From Planctomycetota bacterium (GTDB lineage: Bacteria > Planctomycetota > Phycisphaerae > Phycisphaerales > UBA5793), in NCBI GenBank assembly GCA_963205185.1, contig CAUJHZ010000063.1:1-64000 (forward strand): a stretch of 64,000 bases of DNA, read 5' to 3'. How positions within the stretch are numbered: position 1 is the stretch's first letter; each line of letters opens with the position of its first letter. Positions 1-9,454 of this stretch are shown piece after piece. Both the position numbers and the translations under genes were made by a program. Under the pieces are notes generated by a model. It was not told where the DNA came from. It searched no databases and saw only the letters and a list, made by a program, of their open reading frames with translations.

Positions 1-97
1 CCCCGAACCGCCCCCGACAGCGCACCACCGGCCTCCTCACCACCGCCTGCATCCTCACCGCCCACGCGGCGGCGGCACGCGCCCCACCCCCCCCCCC

Positions 98-140
<43 letters not shown>

Positions 141-247
141 CCCCCGCGCGCGGGCGCCTTGTGGTATGATGCACAGGTGCACCCGGTCGTGCGCCGGGGA
201 TTTGATGGGGTCGAGGCTCCCTCGGGAGCAAATGAAAGGCGGCGCAG

Positions 248-634
248 ATGAAGGTTCGTGGCTCAACCAGATCGATGCGGCCAGTGAAATATGCTCGATT
301 CATCGGTGCAGCGGCTGCGGTTGTTGTTGCCGCCGCTTCGCTCGGCCGGATCCCGCAGCGCGTCTGCTGGGGTCCTCCCAGCGGGTTTTGCAACGATCCT
401 ATCGGAGACTGCGCTTTCAAGCCCGAGGGTATGTGGTGCAATCACTGTGATGGGCCCAACAAGGCAATCGGCGGGGTGTGTGTTTACAAAGTGGATGCCA
501 CTTGTATCAATGATCCCAATGCCCCGGTTGCGTGCGGCACGCAGCGGCGCGGAAACTGCGACTGGCTCGGGTTCTGCGTCGGGCAAGTGTACGTCGCTGA
601 TTGTATTCTCTTCCCATGCAATATAGAAACGTAA
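248..634 (+). CDS. Small cysteine-rich secreted protein
   Basis: The 128-residue product starts at an ATG with AAAGG (235-239) upstream. Residues 1-31 form a signal-peptide-like segment: a basic N terminus (KVRGSTRSMR), then an alanine/valine-rich core. The mature part has 12 cysteines in about 90 residues, at almost regular spacing, which suggests a disulfide-bonded exported peptide. It lies about 40 bases upstream of another exported protein on the same strand. No family was recognised. The reading frame is supported by the signal peptide and cysteine pattern rather than by homology. Confidence 0.6.
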   Translation: MKVRGSTRSMRPVKYARFIGAAAAVVVAAASLGRIPQRVCWGPPSGFCNDPIGDCAFKPEGMWCNHCDGPNKAIGGVCVYKVDATCINDPNAPVACGTQRRGNCDWLGFCVGQVYVADCILFPCNIET

Positions 635-675
635 GTTCGTTCGCTCACAGTTCGTCGAGTCCCCGGAGGCGTATC

Positions 676-1875
676 GTGCCGATGAGGTTTGTCGTCTGTA
701 CCTGCGGTGCGCTCCTTTGGGTCTTGGGCACGAAATCGGTAACGGCGCGGGCCGCCCAGCATGCCTCCTTGGATCGCCAGGAAATCGCGGCCGCTCTCGC
801 GGAGATGGAGCAGCTGCGTTCCTGCTACAGTCTTGAATCCTCCATTACATATCACTATGAGGTTGACGGCATACTAGATCGATCGCTCGTGACCCATCGC
901 CTCTCGGATGGAGATGGGCGCCTCCGATGGCAAAGGTGGCTCAAGAAGCCGGGACGGCCTACGACGGAGACTGAACTCGCGCGTTGGGATGGCGCGGCCT
1001 TCTATTCGGACGTGCATCGTGTCGACCGGGTCGCTCCGCCGCATTACGTTTTGTTTTCCGCGGAGGAGTGGGGTGGAGACTATGTGGATGATATCGAGAA
1101 TGTGCTTGGGCTTGGCATTCCGTATCAGGTGAGTCCGACAACTCCTCGGCTTCGCCTGAGCAAAGCCATAGCAAACCCCGACACTCCCGTAACAATTGAG
1201 GCAGTCTCTGAAGGCGGGGGCTCTCTAATTCGAGTGCGGATTATGGGGCCATGGGGAGGTAAGGGCAATGGGCACATCTACGACTTCGATCCAAGCCGGC
1301 AGTGGCTCGTAACGCGCATCGAATACAGGGTCTACCAGACTTACGACCAGTACCTCGCCGACGAGTCGCGCAACATCATGACCTACACGACGACCAAGGC
1401 CCAGGAGATCGACGGCGTCTGGATGCCGCGCGAGGTGGAGATGCTCACGCGCATGGCCGACAAGATCGGCCCCGATGCGAAGTGGGAAGAGTATCGGGCG
1501 ACACTGCGCCTCGACGCGATCACCCTTCATCCCGAGTTCACCGATGATGACTTCAAGATCACGCTCGATGGCATGCCCGACGGCACCTCGGTAGCGGATG
1601 CGCGCCTGGGAATCTCCTATAAACTTGGCCAGAATCTCATCTACGCCGATGGCATTCTGCACGAAGTCGATGCGCCGATCGACCACGAACTGACAGCACG
1701 CGAGGCGGAGGACCTGCTCGCGTCTTCAACGTCTCTCATTGACCCCGAACTGGCGAATGTCGATCTCAAGCCCGTCGGCGGCAATGGCCTCGCCTGGGCG
1801 GGCCGCATCGCCGGCGGCGCGACGGTCGCGCTGCTCGCCGCCGTCGGCGTCGTCCTCTACCGCCGCCGCGCCTGA
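676..1875 (+). CDS. Secreted protein with C-terminal membrane anchor
   Basis: The start is taken at GTG 676 because GGAGG (665-669) sits six bases upstream; ATG 682 is an alternative and an ATG at 601 is less likely. The product is about 399 residues. It has an N-terminal signal peptide (core around FVVCTCGALLWVLG), a long exported region rich in beta-strand-like sequence, and a final hydrophobic helix (GGATVALLAAVGVVLY) followed by RRRA, typical of a C-terminal anchor. The layout resembles planctomycete outer-membrane-lipoprotein-sorting-like proteins, but no domain was firmly recognised. It is 12 bases upstream of the DUF1573 gene, so the two are probably cotranscribed. Confidence 0.7.
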   Translation: MPMRFVVCTCGALLWVLGTKSVTARAAQHASLDRQEIAAALAEMEQLRSCYSLESSITYHYEVDGILDRSLVTHRLSDGDGRLRWQRWLKKPGRPTTETELARWDGAAFYSDVHRVDRVAPPHYVLFSAEEWGGDYVDDIENVLGLGIPYQVSPTTPRLRLSKAIANPDTPVTIEAVSEGGGSLIRVRIMGPWGGKGNGHIYDFDPSRQWLVTRIEYRVYQTYDQYLADESRNIMTYTTTKAQEIDGVWMPREVEMLTRMADKIGPDAKWEEYRATLRLDAITLHPEFTDDDFKITLDGMPDGTSVADARLGISYKLGQNLIYADGILHEVDAPIDHELTAREAEDLLASSTSLIDPELANVDLKPVGGNGLAWAGRIAGGATVALLAAVGVVLYRRRA

Positions 1876-1887
1876 AGGAGTTCTGCT

Positions 1888-2655
1888 ATGCCGCCTCAAG
1901 GGTCGCTGGGTGCGTTGCGCGTTCTTCCAAAGCGCAAGTCCGGCTCCATTCTGCTCCGGGCCGTCTGCGCACTGGCCGTCTGCACCGCCGCCTTCGCAGC
2001 CTGGCGCTACGCCTGGCAAGGCGAATCGACCGCGCCACCCTACGCCCAGGCGCAGCACGCTCGCAAGCCGCTCATGGTCGGCGTGATCCCCGTGACCGTC
2101 CGCCACGAGTTCAACTTTATCAACACGACCGAGGCGCCGCTGAGCATCGCCAAAGTCGAGACAACCTGCTCGTGCACCTCCCACGAAGAGTCCGCTGAGC
2201 CGATCGCGCCCGGCGAGACCGGCTTCGTCCGCCTGACGATGGCCATGTACCAGAGCGGGCCTAAATCGACGCAGGTGAAGATCCTGTGGTCATCCGGCGA
2301 GGAGACCATCTACACGCTCCAGGGCGAGGCAAGGGCGCTGGCGGAACTCGGCGCGGATAAGCAGCGCATCAACCTGCGCCCGGGCGAATCGGCCGAGGTG
2401 GCGCTGTGGCTCTCCACGCTCTCGGATGAGATGCCTGATCTGTCGATCAAGGGCTCCAACGCGCACGTGTCTGCGGAGTCGGAAGCGTGGCGGGTGGTGA
2501 GCGCCGGTGAGATCGAAAAGGGCATCAGCCGCCGGTACGCGGCCCACATCAGAATTACCGCCGCCGCCGGGGCTCCAAAGGAGACGACTCTGCAGATTCG
2601 CGCTGCCGGGGCGGAACCGATCGGCGTGCTCGTGCGGATTGACGATGCCGGCTAG
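1888..2655 (+). CDS. DUF1573-type exported protein
   Basis: The 255-residue product has an N-terminal membrane segment or signal anchor (about residues 24-42) and then an Ig-like DUF1573 domain (about 64-145). That domain shows the typical pattern: FNFINTTEAPLSIAKVET, then the conserved cysteine motif TTCSCTS, then IAPGETGFV. DUF1573 proteins of Bacteroidetes and Planctomycetes are exported beta-sandwich proteins of unknown function. The remaining C-terminal half is probably a second beta domain. AAGGAG at 1875-1880 precedes the ATG by seven bases. The gene lies between the anchored protein and the prepilin gene on one strand. Confidence 0.75.
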   Translation: MPPQGSLGALRVLPKRKSGSILLRAVCALAVCTAAFAAWRYAWQGESTAPPYAQAQHARKPLMVGVIPVTVRHEFNFINTTEAPLSIAKVETTCSCTSHEESAEPIAPGETGFVRLTMAMYQSGPKSTQVKILWSSGEETIYTLQGEARALAELGADKQRINLRPGESAEVALWLSTLSDEMPDLSIKGSNAHVSAESEAWRVVSAGEIEKGISRRYAAHIRITAAAGAPKETTLQIRAAGAEPIGVLVRIDDAG

Positions 2656-2675
2656 ACTCCAAGCGGTGGTGGACT

Positions 2676-2680
2676 GGAGG
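2676..2680 (+). promoter_or_regulatory. Ribosome binding site defining an ATC start
   Basis: GGAGG lies five bases before an ATC codon at 2686. No ATG, GTG or TTG upstream of the prepilin motif lies in frame, and a TAG at 2653 closes the frame above. This site is the main reason for choosing ATC as the start of the following prepilin gene. Confidence 0.55.
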
Positions 2681-2685
2681 CGAAG

Positions 2686-3456
2686 ATCGCGCACCTGAGG
2701 CCCGCCAACTCGTTCCCGTTCGCGGATCGCGGCTTTACGCTGCTCGAGCTGCTCGTGGTCATGAGCGTGATCTCGCTGCTCATGTCGCTCCTGCTGCCGG
2801 CGCTGGGCCACGCGCGCGAGCGCAGCCGCGATCTCAAGTGCCGCAGCAATCTGCACCAGATCGGGCTAGCCGTGGGGCAGTATTCCGGCGACTGGTTCGA
2901 CATGGTGCCGCGCGAGGGCATTGCGCCGTGGTACGACCGATTGTCGGGCTACGAGCACATTCCCTGGGTCGAGGCGGTGCGGAAATACATCGTCGGCCAA
3001 TCGGCGGACCAGCTCGCCTCGCCGGTCTACCTCGATCCGTCTCATCCGAATCCGAACCACCTCGTGCACTACGTCATCAACGGCATGCGCATTCCCATCA
3101 AGCAGGGGCGCTTCGAGTTCATCCAGGCGGATCGGCGGCCGGCCGGGCCCGCGTCGCAGATCCGCTTCCCCGACCGCATGATCTACATGACCGAACTCAC
3201 GGACGACCGCGACAACAGCATCGCCCGGCAGGTTGGCGTGTGGAACCTCAAGAAGGCCGCCGGGCTGTACGACGTGTGGAACAACCACCACATCTTCGGC
3301 AAGGACATCAACTCGGACCCGCAGGCAATCTACATCCGCCGCATCGGTCCCAACCGCCACGGCCACAACAACAACGTGATGTTCATCGACAGCCACGTGG
3401 AGCCGCTGCCCAGCGAGGAACTGCTTGAAGCGAAGCGCTGGGCGGACGGCAGCTGA
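2686..3456 (+). CDS. Type II/IV prepilin-like protein (H-x9-DS type)
   Basis: From ATC 2686 the product is 256 residues, beginning MAHLRPANSFPFADRG and then FTLLELLVV. This is a short leader with the prepilin peptidase site G/FTLLE, followed by a hydrophobic helix to about residue 38. The internal GTG at 2755 would remove the cleavage site and cannot be the true start. Near the C terminus HGHNNNVMFIDSH matches the planctomycete H-x9-DG prepilin motif with DS in place of DG. Such proteins are membrane-inserted pseudopilins that occur in many copies in Planctomycetes; individual roles are unknown. CTG 2674 or 2695 are other conceivable starts. Confidence 0.8.
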   Translation: MAHLRPANSFPFADRGFTLLELLVVMSVISLLMSLLLPALGHARERSRDLKCRSNLHQIGLAVGQYSGDWFDMVPREGIAPWYDRLSGYEHIPWVEAVRKYIVGQSADQLASPVYLDPSHPNPNHLVHYVINGMRIPIKQGRFEFIQADRRPAGPASQIRFPDRMIYMTELTDDRDNSIARQVGVWNLKKAAGLYDVWNNHHIFGKDINSDPQAIYIRRIGPNRHGHNNNVMFIDSHVEPLPSEELLEAKRWADGS

Positions 3457-3478
3457 GATCAAAACGCAGCGGGCGGCT

Positions 3479-4471
3479 TCAGTGCACGCCCTGGTCGGCG
3501 AGCCAGCGTTCGGCGTCGATGGCGGCGCGGCAGCCCATGCCTGCCGCTGTGATCGCCTGCCGGTACACCGCGTCCGCCACGTCGCCCGCCACGAACACGC
3601 CCTCGATGTTGGTGTTCGAGCGGTGCGCAACGGGCATGAGCACATAGCCCTTGTCGTCGAGCGCGATGCCCGAGCCTTTGAGGAACTTCGTCGCCGGCGT
3701 GTGGCCGATGGCGATGAACAGGCCCTTGACGTCAAGTTCGCGCTTGGCGCCGGTGCGCGTGTCGCGCAGGACGATGCCGCTGATCACCTCGTCGCCGAGC
3801 ACATCGACGACCTGCGAGTGCCACTGCACCTCCACCTTGGGGCTCTCGAGCACGCGCTGCTGCATGGTCTTGCTGGCGCGGAACTCGCCGCGGCGGTGGA
3901 TCACGTGCACCTTGCGGGCGAACTTGGTCAGGTACGAGGTCTCTTCCATGGCCGTGTCACCGCCGCCGACCACGGCGAGCACCTGGTCGCGAAACGCGGG
4001 CAGGGCGCCGTCGCACACGGCGCAGGCCGAGACGCCGCCGCCGCTGCGGGCCAGGCGCATCTCATTTTCGAGGCCGAGCCAGTTGGCCACGGCTCCGGTG
4101 GCGAGGATCACGCTGTGCGCCTTGACGGTCGCGCCCGACGAGGTCGTGAGCGTGAACGGCCGCCGGGAGAAGTCGCACGAGTCGATGTCTTCGCCGACGA
4201 TGCGCGTGCCGAAGCGTTCGGCCTGCTTCTGGAATTTGTCCATCATCTCCGGGCCGGTGACGCCGTCGGGGAAGCCGGGATAGTTCTCAACCTCGGTCGT
4301 GAGCATGAGTTGCCCACCGGGCAGGATGGGGCTCGGGTCGGTCTTGGGCACACCGACGTAGCAGATGGGGTTGAGATTGGCGCGGGCGGCATAGATGGCG
4401 GCTGTCCAGCCCGCCGGTCCTGATCCGATGATGACGACCTTTTCGACGGCGTCTGACGCGTGCTGGTTCAT
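3479..4471 (-). CDS. trxB: Thioredoxin reductase
   Basis: The 330-residue length is normal for a low-Mr, NADPH-dependent thioredoxin-disulfide reductase. The FAD-binding motif GSGPAGWTAAIYAA is at residues 16-29, the redox pair CAVC at 150-153 (usually CATC), the NADPH motif GGGDTA with HRRGEFRAS just after it, and the second FAD motif GVFVAGDVAD near the C terminus. It would reduce cytosolic thioredoxin and maintain thiol balance. It is convergent with the upstream prepilin gene, and its start faces away from the next minus-strand gene. Confidence 0.95.
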   Translation of the reverse strand: MNQHASDAVEKVVIIGSGPAGWTAAIYAARANLNPICYVGVPKTDPSPILPGGQLMLTTEVENYPGFPDGVTGPEMMDKFQKQAERFGTRIVGEDIDSCDFSRRPFTLTTSSGATVKAHSVILATGAVANWLGLENEMRLARSGGGVSACAVCDGALPAFRDQVLAVVGGGDTAMEETSYLTKFARKVHVIHRRGEFRASKTMQQRVLESPKVEVQWHSQVVDVLGDEVISGIVLRDTRTGAKRELDVKGLFIAIGHTPATKFLKGSGIALDDKGYVLMPVAHRSNTNIEGVFVAGDVADAVYRQAITAAGMGCRAAIDAERWLADQGVH

Positions 4472-4517
4472 GAGTCCTCAGAATACGTGCGCGGTCGGAG
4501 CGGAGTTCGGATCGCCA

Positions 4518-6107
4518 TCAGCGGCGCCGGGCCTGTCGGGCCATCGCATCGACGTTGGGAAAGAAGACGATTTCGCACTGGTCGCCCTTTTGCGGCTCGG
4601 GCTTGTGCACGAGCGCCTTGCCCAGGTCTTCCGACTGGTCCGGGCCAAAGGAGTACAGCAGCGGCCAGAATTCCTCGAGCGTCACACGGCCCTCGGGTGT
4701 GTCAATCGGGTAACCCTCGTGCGAGAAGCGGGGGTCGGTGTTGCGGATCACGGCGTAGTGCAGTTTCACATCGCCCGATTGATACAGATCCAGCAGCGTC
4801 GTCTCGTAGCTCACGAACGACGGCTGCACCTGGGCGAGGCGGGCTGGAACTTCGCCCTCGCGCATCGCTTCGCCGGGCACGAGTTTGGCTCGCTCGCGCG
4901 TGATGTAAGCGTGGATGCCCGCCGCCGTCGCCGTGCCGTTGAGTTGAGTCGCCAGCGGGATGCGCAGGTCAAAGAGGTTCTGCAGGTCGCGGATGGGCCG
5001 CTTGACCGCCGCGTACTCGAGGTCGTCCAGCTGCTCGAACTCGGAGTCGGGCGCGAGCGAAACGTGCAGCGGCAGGCGCCAGCGGAGTTTCCAGTTGTCC
5101 ACGGCTTCGCGGAGCGCGACTTCGACCTCGCGCTTGGAGCGGTGCTTGTCCACGACCTGCTGCCAGTAGGCTTCGGCCTGGAAGCGCCGCAGCGGCGAAT
5201 CGAGCGAGTCGAACGTGGCCATGACCTCGGGGAACTTGTTTTTGTCCACGCGGTTGTCTGCGCCGTAGATCTGCTCGATCAACTGCTGGCCGATGAGTTC
5301 CTCGCCGGTGGGCAGCTGAATGCGCTCAAGGCCGAGGCGTTCGAGTTCGAGGGCGATTCCGCTGAAATCCTCGATGGTGAGTGTGTCGCGGTAGTACCAC
5401 ATGAAGTCGCGGATCTCGATAAACGAGTCGAGCAGCATGTTCATGCCCAGATGCTTCTCGTCGTAGAAGCGACGATCGCACAACTGCCGGGTCATGCGCG
5501 TCATGGCGAGGATTGCCTCGCAGGCGCCGCTCGTGTCGCCGTTCTCAGCCCGCCGGAACGCCTCGGCGCGAAGCAGCGCCACGAGTTCGCGGTAGCGCGG
5601 CAGGTAGGCCTCTTCGCGGTCAAACAGCAGGTCGTCGCGCAGGTACACCACAAAGTCGCTGATGATCAGGTCGTCATCGACGTTGTGCGTGCCGTACGGC
5701 AGGCCGAAGATCTTGCGCTGCGTCGCATTGGAGCCGCGGCGGTTCTTCTCGAGAATGAGGCCCACCGCCTCCTGCTGTCCGGGTTCGCCCGCCCAGCCGA
5801 TGGCGTCCTGAAAGGTGCTCGACCCGGGATCGAGACTCGTCATCGCCGCTGCAAGCCGCTCGTCGGCGACGTCGATGAGTTCGTGCGCTTCAAAGTAGAT
5901 CTTGTACGCCCGCTCGTCTTCGGAGACCGCCAGGATCGGTGCATTGAGTTGATCGACGAATCCGCGCGGATCGTTGTTCTGCGCCAGAGCGGTCGCGGGC
6001 AGTGCCGCGGCGAGGGCGGCGGCGGACAGGGTCCATGCCGGCAGCAGCCGCGAACGAGCAGCCCGGCGGCGTGGCAGAGGCGAATTCAGTGCGAGGCGAT
6101 CAGGCAT
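4518..6107 (-). CDS. Exported protein of unknown function
   Basis: The 529-residue product has a clear signal peptide: arginine-rich N terminus (RRRAARSR), hydrophobic core and likely cleavage after ATALA, before QNND. The mature protein is hydrophilic and mostly helical in appearance, with no membrane helix and no motif that I recognise. It is transcribed divergently from ald across a 219-base spacer and ends 46 bases upstream of the trxB start, so readthrough into trxB is possible. Confidence 0.75.
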   Translation of the reverse strand: MPDRLALNSPLPRRRAARSRLLPAWTLSAAALAAALPATALAQNNDPRGFVDQLNAPILAVSEDERAYKIYFEAHELIDVADERLAAAMTSLDPGSSTFQDAIGWAGEPGQQEAVGLILEKNRRGSNATQRKIFGLPYGTHNVDDDLIISDFVVYLRDDLLFDREEAYLPRYRELVALLRAEAFRRAENGDTSGACEAILAMTRMTRQLCDRRFYDEKHLGMNMLLDSFIEIRDFMWYYRDTLTIEDFSGIALELERLGLERIQLPTGEELIGQQLIEQIYGADNRVDKNKFPEVMATFDSLDSPLRRFQAEAYWQQVVDKHRSKREVEVALREAVDNWKLRWRLPLHVSLAPDSEFEQLDDLEYAAVKRPIRDLQNLFDLRIPLATQLNGTATAAGIHAYITRERAKLVPGEAMREGEVPARLAQVQPSFVSYETTLLDLYQSGDVKLHYAVIRNTDPRFSHEGYPIDTPEGRVTLEEFWPLLYSFGPDQSEDLGKALVHKPEPQKGDQCEIVFFPNVDAMARQARRR

Positions 6108-6326
6108 GGGCGGCGCTCCGGGAAAGGCCCGATCCGGTCCAAAGCACCTCGCCGGGCCTCAAGTTGCGTGGATTGTCATCCTAGCATAGTCAACCGTTTC
6201 GGGCGGCGCGGAACCCGCGCCGGGCCGTGTGGTCCAATCCAAACCCGCCGCGCGCCGACAATCTTCCGGCGCCGCGCCGAGGTCGAGTCGAATCAGGTTC
6301 TGTTTCCTGCATACGGGAGAATCGCG

Positions 6327-7430
6327 ATGATCGTCGGCTGCCCCAAAGAGATCAAGACCCAGGAATACCGCGTGGGCATGTTGCCGGTCGTCGCGGAGAT
6401 GCTCGCCAGAGCCGGGCACAAGGTGCTCATTGAGCGCGGCGCCGGCCTGGGCAGCGGCTTTGCTGACGAGCTGTACACCGATGCCGGCGCCGCGCTGTGC
6501 GATTCCGCCGCCGAGGTCTTCGCCAAGGCCGACATGATCGTCAAGGTCAAGGAGCCGCAGAAGACCGAACTGGCCATGCTCCGCGATGGGCAGATCCTGT
6601 TCACCTACCTCCACCTTGCCGCCGACAAGGCCCTGACCGAAGGCTGCCTGCGCAGCAGGTGCATCGGCGTCGCCTATGAGACGCTGACCGATGCGCGCGG
6701 CCGGCTGCCGCTGCTCACCCCCATGTCCGAAGTCGCCGGCAAGATGTCCATCCAGGAAGGCGCCAAGTACCTCGAGCGACCCTTCGGCGGGCGCGGCGTA
6801 CTGCTGGGCGGCGTACCCGGCGTCGAGCCCGGCCACGTGCTTGTGCTCGGCGGCGGCGTCGTCGGCACGTGCGCTGCGCGCATGGCCGCGGGCCTGGGCG
6901 CGAAAGTCACCCTGCTGGACATCAACCTCGATCGCCTGCGCGAACTCGATGAATGGATGCCCGCCAACGTCACCTTGCGCTACTCCGACGCTCACACCGT
7001 GCGCGAGTACCTCGCCTGGGCCGATCTCGTCGTCGGCGCGGTGCTCATTCCGGGAGCCGCCGCGCCCAAACTCATCCGCCGCGACGATCTCAAACTCATG
7101 CGCCCCGGCAGCGTGATCGTCGATGTCGCCGTCGATCAGGGCGGCTGCGTGGAGACGACGCACCCGACGACGCACAACGACCCGGTGTTCGAAGTCGAAG
7201 GCGTTGTGCATTATTGCGTGGCCAACATGCCCGGCGCCGTGGCGCGCACGAGCACCATCGGCCTCAACAACGCCACCATGCCCTGGACGCTGCGCCTGGC
7301 CAACGAGGGCCCGATGGCGCTGGCCCGGGCCAGCAAGGGCTTCGCCGATGCCATCAACGTCGATCGCGGCCGGCTCACCAACAAGCCTGTCGCCGATGCC
7401 CACGGCCTGACGTTCGAGCCGCTGCTCTGA
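6327..7430 (+). CDS. ald: Alanine dehydrogenase
   Basis: The ATG at 6327 follows GGGAGA at 6315-6320. The 367-residue product matches the family's usual length of about 370. It begins [18 protein letters not shown], the conserved substrate-binding start, and contains the NAD-binding loop [20 protein letters not shown] and the motif [10 protein letters not shown]. The enzyme converts L-alanine and NAD+ reversibly to pyruvate, ammonia and NADH in the cytosol. A much longer open frame runs in from 4395, but it lies antisense to the exported-protein gene and is not coding. Confidence 0.95.
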   Translation: MIVGCPKEIKTQEYRVGMLPVVAEMLARAGHKVLIERGAGLGSGFADELYTDAGAALCDSAAEVFAKADMIVKVKEPQKTELAMLRDGQILFTYLHLAADKALTEGCLRSRCIGVAYETLTDARGRLPLLTPMSEVAGKMSIQEGAKYLERPFGGRGVLLGGVPGVEPGHVLVLGGGVVGTCAARMAAGLGAKVTLLDINLDRLRELDEWMPANVTLRYSDAHTVREYLAWADLVVGAVLIPGAAAPKLIRRDDLKLMRPGSVIVDVAVDQGGCVETTHPTTHNDPVFEVEGVVHYCVANMPGAVARTSTIGLNNATMPWTLRLANEGPMALARASKGFADAINVDRGRLTNKPVADAHGLTFEPLL

Positions 7431-7458
7431 TCGGCCGATGTTCTCCAGCGAGGCACGC

Positions 7459-7989
7459 ATGCGCTGGTACCTGAGCAATGATTCGTATCCCGAGATGCGC
7501 TCCGTCGAGTCGTTCTGGGAGCGCCATCGCACGTGGTGGAAGGCGTTCGGATCTTCGCTCAACGATCCGAAGATGTGGGGCTTTCTGTGCGTCTCGTTTT
7601 CGCTCGCGTGCCTCGGCGGCGCGCTCAATCTACTCATCGATGTGAGCGATCTGATCGGCTCGCGTGGCGACCGGGCGACCATTGCCGCGAACCTGCTGTG
7701 CGTTTTCGTGACCGTCGGCTCCGCCGCGGCGCTGTCGCTCACCTGGGGAGGTGAGATCATGCGGCCGCACCTGCGGCGGGTGAACGTCCGCTGTCGGCAG
7801 TCGTGCCCGGAATGCGGGTTCTGCATGGTGAGCCAGTTGCAGTCCGGCCGCGGCGTGTTTCAGTGCCCCGAATGCGGCCAATGGCTCAACCGCCGGCCTT
7901 TCGAAGAGCCGTATCCTTGCGATGTGCGGCCGACGCCGTCTTCCGTGGCCCTGGCGCAAAATGACGGCCGCGCCGAGAAATCCGAATGA
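7459..7989 (+). CDS. Membrane protein with C-terminal zinc ribbon
   Basis: ATG 7459 is preferred because AGCGAGG (7447-7453) lies five bases upstream; ATG 7438 is in frame but has no ribosome binding site. The product is about 176 residues. Two hydrophobic helices (one beginning MWGFLCVSFSLACLGGALNLL, one around AANLLCVFVTVGSAAAL) are followed by a zinc ribbon made of CPECG and, about 20 residues later, CPECG. The function is unknown. It adds to the unusually large set of zinc-ribbon membrane proteins in this window. Confidence 0.65.
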   Translation: MRWYLSNDSYPEMRSVESFWERHRTWWKAFGSSLNDPKMWGFLCVSFSLACLGGALNLLIDVSDLIGSRGDRATIAANLLCVFVTVGSAAALSLTWGGEIMRPHLRRVNVRCRQSCPECGFCMVSQLQSGRGVFQCPECGQWLNRRPFEEPYPCDVRPTPSSVALAQNDGRAEKSE

Positions 7990-8152
7990 CTTGACGCCTT
8001 TTGGACGATATCATTGATCGACCCGGTGATGGCGATGGCCGTGTTGCCCGCCTCCGGTTCCTTTCAGTTCCACATCTGCTCCGTCCTGCAGGCCGACCTC
8101 GGCTGGCGCTTGTGTGCCACAGGTGTGTGATACGACAGGTGACATCTCAAGC

Positions 8153-8758
8153 ATGTTGACAGAAAAAAGAACGTTCAAGTTCGGGGACAGCGTCCTCAAC
8201 ACCGCCCGTCCAGAGTGGGGGCCCGGCACCGTGACACGCGCTGAACGCGTCATCCACGAGGGCCAGGCCGCCCAGCGGCTTAATGTCCGCTTCCCCACGG
8301 TCGGCCTCAAGACGCTCCATACCGGCGCCGTCGATCTCGTCCCTGCCGATGAGAACTCCGCCGCTCAAAGCGTCGCCCAGCGCAGCGGCTGGATCGCTGA
8401 ACTCGAAGGCAACAAGCCGGCCGACATCATGGTCCGCCTGCCGGCCGACGCGTCCGATCCGTTCAAGTCGCTCTGGCAACGGCTGCAATTCACGATCGGC
8501 CTGTATCGGTTCTCGCGCGAGCCAAGGGCGCTGACCGACTGGGCCGTGGCTCAATCCGGTCTGACGGATCCGCTCACGCGCTTCTCGCGCCACGAACTGG
8601 AGACCTTCTTCGACCGCTGGGCCCGCAACCGCGACGCCCACCTCGTCGAACTCGTCCGCGAAGCCAGCCGCACCGATCAGCGGCAGGTGGATCAGTTGCT
8701 CGCGGCCGCCCAGCCGGAGGTTCGCCAGGTCCTCCGCCGCCCCCACGCGCGGCGCTAG
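8153..8758 (+). CDS. DUF3553-domain protein (CarD-like N terminus)
   Basis: ATG 8153 is chosen; a GTG at 8114 would add 13 residues that do not fit. The product is about 201 residues. Residues 5-60 match DUF3553: FKFGDSVLNTARPEWGPG, then VTRAERV and RLNVRFPTVGLKTL. DUF3553 is a small beta-barrel related to the RNA-polymerase-interacting Tudor-like domains of CarD. The rest is helical and charged, with conserved-looking WAxxRDxHL segments. A role in transcription or DNA association is plausible but inferred from the domain alone. Confidence 0.75.
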   Translation: MLTEKRTFKFGDSVLNTARPEWGPGTVTRAERVIHEGQAAQRLNVRFPTVGLKTLHTGAVDLVPADENSAAQSVAQRSGWIAELEGNKPADIMVRLPADASDPFKSLWQRLQFTIGLYRFSREPRALTDWAVAQSGLTDPLTRFSRHELETFFDRWARNRDAHLVELVREASRTDQRQVDQLLAAAQPEVRQVLRRPHARR

Positions 8759-8975
8759 TTTCCCTGACAATCCGGGACGCAAGTGCCTGCCGCCTGGTTC
8801 GCGTTCTGCGGCTGGCGCCGGCGGCTGTTCACCCGAACACCCGCGGAATTATCGCGCCTGCCCCTACAGACTGACCGCGCGAACCTCGCGACGGGGCTGA
8901 TTCGCTTCCCCTGCGGCGATTGTGGTGCATGCTTGCTCCGGCCCGCACGCACCCACAACCGAAGACAGGAAGCCG

Positions 8976-9290
8976 ATGATGGACCCCCAGCATCTCAACG
9001 AAAAGCTCGCCCAGCTCATGGACGAGATCAAGGACCTGCCCCTCGATGAGCAGGCCCGCATCCGCGACCTCGCCTCCGAAACCAAGGCCCGGCAGGACAA
9101 GATGCGCGAGACCATCTCGCAACTGACCGAGAGTCTCGACTACCTCCGCCTGAGCGTGAAGTACCTCGTCTTCGATCTCGAAGCCACCCGCCGCGAGAAC
9201 AAGTATCTGCGCGAAATGCTCGAGACGCTGACTGAAGGTCGCGTCGAAGAGGGCGAGGATGACGACGACGTGGATGACGACGAAGCATGA
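8976..9290 (+). CDS. Small acidic coiled-coil protein
   Basis: The product has 104 residues from ATG 8976 (103 if the adjacent ATG is used), with ACAGGA upstream. It is a heptad-rich helix over residues 5-90 and ends in an acidic tail of DDDDVDDDEA. No known domain was recognised. A convincing intrinsic terminator follows at 9359-9390. The codon use and the coiled-coil register support it as a real gene. Confidence 0.65.
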   Translation: MMDPQHLNEKLAQLMDEIKDLPLDEQARIRDLASETKARQDKMRETISQLTESLDYLRLSVKYLVFDLEATRRENKYLREMLETLTEGRVEEGEDDDDVDDDEA

Positions 9291-9358
9291 TCAACGGCTG
9301 AAACTGCGGACGCACTCCTTCCGCCGACGGCATCGGTGTTTCACTCCCTTCCAGCAAA

Positions 9359-9390
9359 CCCCCGCGCCAACCCGCGGGGGATTTGTTTTT
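9359..9390 (+). terminator. Rho-independent terminator
   Basis: A perfect 8-bp stem (CCCCCGCG at 9359-9366 with CGCGGGGG at 9373-9380, loop CCAACC) is followed by ATTTGTTTTT. It terminates the plus-strand coiled-coil gene and lies in the convergent gap before hutI. Confidence 0.85.
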
Positions 9391-9454
9391 GGGAGCGTGG
9401 CGCACGCAGCCGTCCGCCCTCGCCAGCCGGATCCGCTGGCGCCGTCGCCTCGAC

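Noticed and set aside
2755-2763. GTG/ATG starts for the prepilin gene
   Set aside because: They would remove the leader and the FTLLE cleavage site.
4395-6326. Long plus-strand extension upstream of ald
   Set aside because: It is antisense to a clear signal-peptide protein; alanine dehydrogenase begins at ATG 6327 with its own ribosome binding site.
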